The translations under genes were made by a program, and so were the position numbers. Below, piece by piece: positions 6,087-10,435 of a stretch of 10,435 nucleotides of DNA (within the stretch, counting starts at the first letter, position 1; every line of letters begins with the position of its first letter). Origin of the DNA: Fibrobacter sp. UBA1765 (GTDB lineage: Bacteria; Fibrobacterota; Fibrobacteria; Fibrobacterales; Fibrobacteraceae); contig DCGZ01000176.1 in the NCBI GenBank assembly GCA_002314675.1, positions 1 through 10,435 of the forward strand, given 5' to 3'. The notes under the pieces were generated by a model that saw nothing but the letters and a program-made list of their open reading frames with translations, searched no databases and was not told the DNA's origin.

Positions 6087-7232
6087 ATGCTTTTTCAATG
6101 GCTTTATCACACAACAGGAATGGATCTTTTTGACGGCCGCCTCTTTCGAGCAGGTGTTGCCGCAATCCTTGCAGCAATCATGGTTTTTGCCCTGATGCCA
6201 AAGTATATCAAAATTCTCCAGGGGCTTGACGCCACTTCCGATTTTGACAAGAACGGTACAAAGGCTCCACCAATCATGGGCGGTGCTCTTCTCGTTGTTA
6301 TTACTGCAATAGTTTCTGTTCTTACCTGCAAAATGAATGGCTACACAATTTCTACACTCGTTGTGCTAGTTCTATTCTCTGCAGTCGGTGCAATCGATGA
6401 TGTTGCAAAGGTTCGTGCAAAGCGCCTTGTCACCCTTGGCAAATTGAAGGCAGCCGACTACATGGACAAGGCCGACGGCATTTCAAGTTCCCTTAGACTT
6501 TTCCTCTATTTCTTGATCAGCCTTGTCGTTGCAATATTCAGCTACAAGTTCATTCCAGAACTTCGTGGAGACCTGACAGTTCCATTCTTTCCGAACGAAG
6601 TTTTCCAGATTCACTTGCCAAACTGGATCTTTGTAGGCTTCATGACTTTCGTAATCGCAGCAACAGCAAACGGAACAAACTTTACCGATGGCCTCGACAG
6701 CCTTGTTTCAGTTCCTATCATCACGAGCATGATCTTTGTAGGTGCAGTGGCTTACCTTAGCGGCAACTTTATTTTCAGTAACTACCTTAACGTTCCATTC
6801 CTCCCAGGTTGCGACGAACTGTTCCCGCTTGCAATGAGTATTGCGGGCGCTCTACTTGCATACCTATGGTTCAACTGCCCTCCTGCAGAAATCTACATGG
6901 GCGACTCCGGTTCCGTGGGCTTTGGAGCTGCAATCGGCATCATGTTTATCTTGGTCCAGGCCGGTCTTTTCCTTCCGCTCGTCTGCATCATCATCATTGC
7001 CGAAGCATTCTCCGTTCTTTTCCAGATCAGCTTTTTCAAGGCAACAAAAAAGATTTACGGAGAAGGCAAAAGGCTCTTCCTTTGTGCTCCGCTCCATCAC
7101 CATTACCAAAAGAAGTGGGAAGGCAAGTTTGCAAGCAAGCCTCTTTTAAATTCAAAGATTGCATGGCGCATGCACTTGATTTCCCTTTTTGCCCTTGTTC
7201 TTAGCATGGTCATTTTCTTTGGCATTAGGTAA
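6087..7232 (+). CDS. mraY: Phospho-N-acetylmuramoyl-pentapeptide transferase (MraY)
   Basis: 381-aa polytopic inner-membrane enzyme that moves phospho-MurNAc-pentapeptide from UDP onto undecaprenyl phosphate, making lipid I for peptidoglycan. Family blocks are intact: PPIMGG (61-66), the Asp pair in GAIDD (101-105), NGTNFTDGLD (195-204), PPAEIYMGDSGS (265-276) with the catalytic-site Asp273, and the MraY-specific triple His in PLHHHYQKKW (335-344). About ten hydrophobic segments are visible. By eye it differs from E. coli MraY (360 aa) by about 15 extra residues in the cytoplasmic loop after DDVAKVRAKR (about 113-130) and two extra residues before PPIMGG. AAGGGA lies 6 bases before the ATG. 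It stands outside any mur/fts cluster in this window and sits 23 bases behind the GH30 gene without a terminator. It may be the sole mraY or a paralogue; the window cannot tell. Confidence 0.95.
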   Translation: MLFQWLYHTTGMDLFDGRLFRAGVAAILAAIMVFALMPKYIKILQGLDATSDFDKNGTKAPPIMGGALLVVITAIVSVLTCKMNGYTISTLVVLVLFSAVGAIDDVAKVRAKRLVTLGKLKAADYMDKADGISSSLRLFLYFLISLVVAIFSYKFIPELRGDLTVPFFPNEVFQIHLPNWIFVGFMTFVIAATANGTNFTDGLDSLVSVPIITSMIFVGAVAYLSGNFIFSNYLNVPFLPGCDELFPLAMSIAGALLAYLWFNCPPAEIYMGDSGSVGFGAAIGIMFILVQAGLFLPLVCIIIIAEAFSVLFQISFFKATKKIYGEGKRLFLCAPLHHHYQKKWEGKFASKPLLNSKIAWRMHLISLFALVLSMVIFFGIR

Positions 7233-7238
7233 TTATAC

Positions 7239-7313
7239 AGAAACCAGAACGGCAGCATAGCAGCCTACAGAAAACAGAATACAGAACTGTAAAAATTCAA
7301 GTTTCTGGTTTCT
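7239..7313. repeat. CAGAA-rich intergenic repeat with 11-base inverted ends
   Basis: The 127-base gap between mraY and the pyrophosphorylase gene holds AGAAACCAGAA (7239-7249) and its exact reverse complement TTCTGGTTTCT (7303-7313), 53 bases apart. Between them are GGCAGCATAGCAGCC (7251-7265) and repeated TACAGAA units (starting near 7236, 7266 and 7280). No long T run follows the right arm, so it is not a typical terminator. It looks like degenerate repeat material; an RNA fold closing the two arms is possible. Confidence 0.6.
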
Positions 7314-7359
7314 AATATTCAACCCTATTTACAGATTACAAATTTTAAGTTTTTTTATT

Positions 7360-8682
7360 ATGAATACTCTTGAATCTTTACAGCCGGAACTTGCAAAAGT
7401 TTTAGATTCCCTTTCTGGCGAAGCACGTACCGCACTAGAACGCGACATACAAACGCAAGACTTCAACATGCTTGCAAACCTCGTCAAGGAACATTCCGCA
7501 GCAATCCCTACAGGCGCAGGTGGCGAAGATGAAATCGTCCCTATGCCGTTTCCGCACAGCGAAGTCGACCTTCGCAGAGAAATGTGGGAAGAAACAGGCA
7601 AGATTCTTTTAAAGAAGGGCGAAGTCGCCGCATTTACACTTTCCGGCGGTCAAGGTTCACGTCTCGGTTTCGAAGGCCCAAAAGGCGCATTCAAGATCGG
7701 ACTGCCAAGCGGCAAAAGTTTGTTCGGCCTCATGGCAGAACGCTTAAAACGATTGAATGCCGAAGCGGAACGACCAATTCCGTGGTGCATCATGACTAGC
7801 CCACTCAACCATCGTGAAACTATCGCGCACTTCGAAGAAAACCACTTCTTTGGCCTAGACCGTACAAGCATTCGCTTCTTTGAACAAGGCACAATCTGCG
7901 CTCTCAAGCCAAATGGCGAGGCCGTCGTAGACAACAATCGCCTAATGCTTGTACCAGACGGCAACGGAGGCTGTTTCAGGGCACTTGCACAAAGCGGAAC
8001 GCTCGCATGGCTCATTGAACGCGGTGTTCGCTACGTATTCCTAAACAATGTCGACAACGCCCTTGTCCGCATTTGCGACCCGGTATTCCTTGGAGCACTT
8101 GCAAACAATCCTGGCATCCAGATTTCAGCAAAGGTTGTTTCTAAGCGTGACGCAAGCGAAAAGGTCGGCATATTCGCATTCAAGAACGGCAAGCCTACAG
8201 TCATAGAATACAGCGACATGGCAGACGATCTTCGTAACATGAAAAACGAAAGCGGTGAACTTGTCTTTGATGGAGCAAACATCGGCATTTACGCATTCAG
8301 GATTGAAGTCCTTCGCAAGCTTTCGCAGGCTCCACTTCCATGGCACGCCGCTCGCAAAACGGTCTGCGGCATAGAAAAATGCTGGAAATTCGAACAGTTC
8401 CTTTTCGATGCCTTTGAAACAGTCAAGGGCTTTGGCACATTCGGAGCATTCCGTGAAGACGAATTTTCCCCAGTCAAAAACGCCGACGGCAACGATTCTC
8501 CAAAATCGGCCCGCGAAATGCTTGGCAAGCTTCATCGTCATTGGCTCATCGACGCAGGCGTAAAGCTCTCTGGTGATTCCCTCTACGAAATTTCACCGAC
8601 CTTAAGCTATGCGGGCGAAGGGCTTTCTTCCAAAATCTTTGAACGGGAACTCGGCAAAAACATCTTGGAATTCAAAGCTTAG
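7360..8682 (+). CDS. UAP1-like UDP-N-acetylhexosamine / UDP-sugar pyrophosphorylase
   Basis: 440-aa cytosolic nucleotidyltransferase of the UDPGP type 1 family, closest in motif pattern to eukaryotic UDP-N-acetylglucosamine pyrophosphorylase (UAP1/AGX). It would make a UDP-sugar and pyrophosphate from UTP and a sugar-1-phosphate. Visible blocks: nucleotide loop LSGGQGSRLG (94-103) followed by PKG (107-109); VPDGNGGCFRAL (198-209); NNVDNALVRICDPVFLG (229-245), with the metal-binding VDN; VGIFAFKNGKPTVIEYSDM (269-287); WKFEQFLFDAF (342-352); and REDEFSPVKNADG (365-377). All match UAP order. Most bacteria use GlmU for UDP-GlcNAc, so this may be an extra route or may act on another sugar such as GalNAc-1-P or Glc-1-P. 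No Shine-Dalgarno sequence is visible before the ATG (a T run lies there instead). A terminator follows. Confidence 0.92.
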   Translation: MNTLESLQPELAKVLDSLSGEARTALERDIQTQDFNMLANLVKEHSAAIPTGAGGEDEIVPMPFPHSEVDLRREMWEETGKILLKKGEVAAFTLSGGQGSRLGFEGPKGAFKIGLPSGKSLFGLMAERLKRLNAEAERPIPWCIMTSPLNHRETIAHFEENHFFGLDRTSIRFFEQGTICALKPNGEAVVDNNRLMLVPDGNGGCFRALAQSGTLAWLIERGVRYVFLNNVDNALVRICDPVFLGALANNPGIQISAKVVSKRDASEKVGIFAFKNGKPTVIEYSDMADDLRNMKNESGELVFDGANIGIYAFRIEVLRKLSQAPLPWHAARKTVCGIEKCWKFEQFLFDAFETVKGFGTFGAFREDEFSPVKNADGNDSPKSAREMLGKLHRHWLIDAGVKLSGDSLYEISPTLSYAGEGLSSKIFERELGKNILEFKA

Positions 8683-8690
8683 CATTCCAT

Positions 8691-8716
8691 TCCCGGCATC
8701 GTCCGGGATTTTTTTT
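8691..8716 (+). terminator. Rho-independent terminator after the pyrophosphorylase gene
   Basis: TCCCGG (8691-8696), loop CATCGT, CCGGGA (8703-8708), followed directly by eight T (8709-8716). It begins 8 bases after the stop codon. Confidence 0.9.
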
Positions 8717-8734
8717 CGATTATTTCTTGTTCTT

Positions 8735-8781
8735 TTGACAAAAAAAGTTATTTTATCTTCTGAAATAAAGCTCCTTGGAGG
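8735..8781 (+). promoter_or_regulatory. Candidate promoter and ribosome site of the acyltransferase gene
   Basis: A perfect -35 hexamer TTGACA (8735-8740) follows the terminator. The best -10-like sequence, TATCTT (8754-8759), is only 13 bases away, shorter than the usual 16-18, and no better -10 lies at normal spacing. GGAGG (8777-8781) is 4 bases before the ATG at 8786, a tight but clear ribosome site; it can pair with CTCC just upstream (8771-8774). Confidence 0.4.
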
Positions 8782-8785
8782 ATCC

Positions 8786-9610
8786 ATGACTGCTAAAATT
8801 TTAGAACTCATCATTCGCTGTTTTATAAAGCTGCCTAATAGCGTACTTGACTTTATCTTCACCATTTGCTATCCACTCTACGCAATCACCCATACGAATC
8901 GCGCCTGGAAAAGGACCCTTATCCATCTTCGTAAATGCGGATTCCCAAAATCAAGAATCACAGTTCGAGGCGTATTCCACAGCCTTTTCTTGAACGAAAT
9001 CGATTCCCTTAGATACCTTGTAAACGATCCTCAAAACAAGCCGGACGTATCTTACGAAAACGAATCCGTGCTCACAAACTGCATCAAGGCCGGAATGCCA
9101 GTCGTACTCGTAGGCATTCACCAGGGAGCTTTCGAAATGCAGCACAGGGCACTACTCCGCTACAGCCCGACAGTCCACCTCTTTACACAAAGTCTTCATT
9201 GCAAGGCGCTCAACCAGGCAATCCGCAACATCCGCAAGCGCGCAGGGCTCAAGGAACACGACACCAATGAAGTCGGCAGCGTACTTAAGCAAGTCATTCG
9301 CGAAAAGGGCGTAATGGCACTCGCCGTAGACCAGTCTCACGGCAGCAAGGGCAACGAAGTAGAACTTTTCGGTCGCAAGTCCCATCTGTTCCTTCGCCTC
9401 CCGATCAAGGCAAACCAAATGGGTGCAGCAATCGTCACTTTCCGCACATTCTGGGTTCGCGGCTTTGAACATGTAGTCCGCTTCGAAAACGTGTACGCAC
9501 CAAAAACAAATCCTGAAGAACTTACGGCAAGCATTGCAAATGAAGTGGAAGTCTGGATAGGCGAACACCCACACCAATGGACCTGGAACTACCATAGAAA
9601 TTTCACCTGA
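8786..9610 (+). CDS. Lipid A biosynthesis acyltransferase (LpxL/HtrB family)
   Basis: 274-aa inner-membrane-associated acyltransferase of the LpxL/LpxM (HtrB/MsbB) family, which adds secondary acyl chains to lipid A or acts on related lipids. The catalytic HX4E motif is HQGAFE (His112, Glu117). VDQSHGSKGNEVELFG (181-196) corresponds to the family's DQ...F-G acceptor block. The end HPHQWTWNYHRNF (261-273) is the familiar P-x-QW-x-W-x-x-R-F signature. An N-terminal hydrophobic stretch (about 18-35) would anchor it. It is somewhat shorter than E. coli LpxL (306 aa). The frame is open further upstream to 8609, but that would overlap the pyrophosphorylase gene and its terminator, so the ATG at 8786 with GGAGG is preferred. 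Which acyl chain or lipid it uses cannot be read. It is monocistronic, between two terminators. Confidence 0.93.
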   Translation: MTAKILELIIRCFIKLPNSVLDFIFTICYPLYAITHTNRAWKRTLIHLRKCGFPKSRITVRGVFHSLFLNEIDSLRYLVNDPQNKPDVSYENESVLTNCIKAGMPVVLVGIHQGAFEMQHRALLRYSPTVHLFTQSLHCKALNQAIRNIRKRAGLKEHDTNEVGSVLKQVIREKGVMALAVDQSHGSKGNEVELFGRKSHLFLRLPIKANQMGAAIVTFRTFWVRGFEHVVRFENVYAPKTNPEELTASIANEVEVWIGEHPHQWTWNYHRNFT

Positions 9611-9677
9611 GCGAGCGAAGCGCACGTGCTTGCACGGGCATTGCCGGCCAACAGTTCAACACAAAAGTATGGCCGGC
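9611..9677. other. GC-rich hairpins after the acyltransferase gene
   Basis: Right after the stop, CGTGC (9625-9629) and GCACG (9632-9636) form a small stem, and GCCGGCCA (9643-9650) pairs with TGGCCGGC (9670-9677) across a 19-base loop. GCGAG (9611-9615) can close both with CTCGC (9684-9688). Their base composition is far more GC-rich than the neighbouring genes. They lie before the terminator, so they would be part of the mRNA 3' end. Confidence 0.5.
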
Positions 9678-9693
9678 CGGGCTCTCGCGCTAT

Positions 9694-9723
9694 AAAATGC
9701 AACCCAAGTAGGTTGCATTTTTT
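9694..9723 (+). terminator. Rho-independent terminator after the acyltransferase gene
   Basis: AATGCAACC (9696-9704), loop CAAGTA, GGTTGCATT (9711-9719), with T from 9718 to 9723. The stem can be lengthened by two A-T pairs (9694-9695 with 9720-9721). It is 84 bases after the stop codon. Confidence 0.85.
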
Positions 9724-9756
9724 CGTTCAAACGCTACGCGTTCGAAGGCATTCGCC
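9723..9756. repeat. Second copy of a hairpin module also found at 2199-2246
   Basis: TCGTTCAAA (9723-9731) opens a hairpin: TTC, an A-C mismatch, AACGC (9730-9734), loop TAC, GCGTT (9738-9742), GAA (9744-9746). GGC (9747-9749), loop ATTC, GCC (9754-9756) follows. The copy at 2199-2246 has the same order, the same TCGTTCAAA opening, the same A-C mismatch, GAA closing and GGC-TTC-GCC, but a different complementary stem. Confidence 0.6.
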
Positions 9757-9810
9757 CATCGATCCCTAATGCTTAACTAAATTTGCACCCGTTAAAAAGA
9801 GGCTATAAAA

Positions 9811-10308
9811 ATGAAGCATAGAGCAGAAAATATATTTGAACCACAAAACGAAGATGAACGCATCCAGCTTCAATGGATGATGAATCACCATGTTTTTGAC
9901 AAAGACTATGTAGAAAACGTAAAAGCCGAAGAAGAACGCAAGCTAGAAGAACAAAGGCAAAAGGAAAAGAAGTTCCGCAGAAGCCCTGCAAGCTGGGACC
10001 TGCCGATGCCAGAACAAGAAATAGACCTGCACGGCTACACGAGTGAAGAAGCCGCTGCAGCCATCGAAGAAATGATGACAGCAATGAACCGTGCCGGCAT
10101 GACCGTTCTTCGCGTAATTCACGGTGGCGGCAATCCTGAATACGGAAACGTCAAGCACATCATAGACCGCAAGGTCCGCTCCGAATGGAAGGGCAAAATC
10201 ATTTTCTACAAGACCGAACCGGACAATGCAGGAGCAAGCATCATGAAATTAGCCAAGCCGGGCCAAAAACTCCCAGACTTGACGCAACTCATGAAAAAAA
10301 GAAAATAA
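9811..10308 (+). CDS. Smr-domain protein
   Basis: 165-aa cytosolic protein with a C-terminal Smr (small MutS-related) domain, a fold linked to nicking or RNA endonuclease activity in MutS2-like and stand-alone proteins. The domain spans about residues 69-147: EIDLHGYTSEEA (70-81) carries the DLHG motif, and VIHGGGNPEYGNVKHII (102-118) is the second motif. There HGGG replaces the more usual HGKG. The end PDNAGASIMKL (137-147) is typical. Residues 30-57 form a very charged helix rich in Glu, Lys and Arg, possibly coiled coil, as in YdaL/SmrA-like proteins. AGAGG (9798-9802) lies 8 bases before the ATG. It stands alone, with a terminator upstream and a tRNA promoter downstream. A nucleic-acid role is inferred from the domain only; the substrate is unknown. 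Confidence 0.9.
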   Translation: MKHRAENIFEPQNEDERIQLQWMMNHHVFDKDYVENVKAEEERKLEEQRQKEKKFRRSPASWDLPMPEQEIDLHGYTSEEAAAAIEEMMTAMNRAGMTVLRVIHGGGNPEYGNVKHIIDRKVRSEWKGKIIFYKTEPDNAGASIMKLAKPGQKLPDLTQLMKKRK

Positions 10309-10321
10309 TTTCAACACTCCC

Positions 10322-10349
10322 TTGCCAAGCACATTTATTTTACTATAAT
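10322..10349 (+). promoter_or_regulatory. Sigma70-type promoter of tRNA-Pro
   Basis: TTGCCA (10322-10327, 5 of 6 to consensus) and a perfect TATAAT (10344-10349) are separated by 16 bases. The start would fall near 10356, about six bases before the mature tRNA 5' end. It is the clearest promoter in the window. Confidence 0.85.
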
Positions 10350-10361
10350 TGTGCTCGACCT

Positions 10362-10435
10362 CGGAATATAGCTCAGTCTGGTAGAGCGCTTGCTTCGGGA
10401 GCAAGAGGTCGTGAGTTCGAATCTCGCTATTCCGA
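10362..10435 (+). tRNA. tRNA-Pro, anticodon CGG
   Basis: All arms fold. The acceptor CGGAATA (10362-10368) pairs with TATTCCG (10428-10434). The D stem is GCTC/GAGC (10371-10374, 10384-10387). The anticodon stem is CTTGC/GCAAG (10389-10393, 10401-10405) with loop TTCGGGA, putting CGG at 10396-10398. The T stem GTGAG/CTCGC (10411-10415, 10423-10427) has one G-T pair and loop TTCGAAT. The window ends at the discriminator base A (10435), so a genomic CCA cannot be judged. It reads proline codon CCG. Confidence 0.96.

Noticed and set aside
8609..8785. Upstream extension of the acyltransferase frame
   Set aside because: The extension would overlap the end of the pyrophosphorylase gene and read through its terminator. 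The family N-terminus and GGAGG support the ATG at 8786.
9611..9760. Attachment site or CRISPR-like repeat after the acyltransferase gene
   Set aside because: There are hairpins but no evenly spaced direct repeats, no integrase and no cas gene nearby.
10362..10435. tRNA 3' end as an integration site for a mobile element
   Set aside because: The window stops at the discriminator base, so downstream sequence is not visible, and no copy of the tRNA 3' end was noticed elsewhere in the window.

Overview
The window looks like chromosomal DNA from a Gram-negative, fibre-degrading bacterium, most probably Fibrobacter (close to F. succinogenes). Four things point there. A secreted GH30 xylanase-type enzyme ends in a type-A, T9SS-like sorting tail. 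There is a lipid A acyltransferase gene. There is a eukaryote-like UDP-sugar pyrophosphorylase. The intergenic DNA carries short AGACGAGAG-type and CAGAA-type repeats. The species call is inference from style and content, not from a database match.

Left part (1-2926, minus strand). Reading leftward: a GNAT acetyltransferase; a 182-base intergenic stretch packed with perfect hairpins; a compact run of a 94-aa uncharacterised protein, YbeY (16S rRNA processing endoribonuclease) and a CNNM/CorC-type CBS membrane protein. ybeY and the corC-like gene overlap by 14 bases, a pairing also known from the E. coli ybeZYX-lnt region. Four tandem 7-base units sit in the 33 bases between the 94-aa gene and ybeY.

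Middle (3149-7232, plus strand). A class I glutamine amidotransferase with its own strong terminator; a promoter region with a 12-base imperfect palindrome; the secreted GH30 enzyme (signal peptide, catalytic barrel, accessory beta-rich module, sorting tail); and, only 23 bases later, mraY. No terminator is visible between the GH30 gene and mraY.

Right part (7360-10435, plus strand). A UAP1-like UDP-N-acetylhexosamine/UDP-sugar pyrophosphorylase ending at a terminator; a lipid A biosynthesis (LpxL/HtrB-type) acyltransferase ending at a hairpin-rich spacer and terminator; a Smr-domain protein; and a tRNA-Pro(CGG) with a clear sigma70-type promoter, cut by the window edge right after its discriminator base. 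MraY, the UAP-like enzyme and the acyltransferase could form an envelope-precursor group: UDP-GlcNAc feeds both peptidoglycan and lipid A.

No CRISPR array, transposase, phage gene or defence system is visible. The most unusual material is intergenic. Two spacers 7.5 kb apart share a module: a hairpin, then TCGTTCAAA, then a second hairpin with the same A-C mismatch but a different, still complementary, stem, then a GGC-TTC-GCC mini-hairpin. This suggests a dispersed structured repeat or RNA element.
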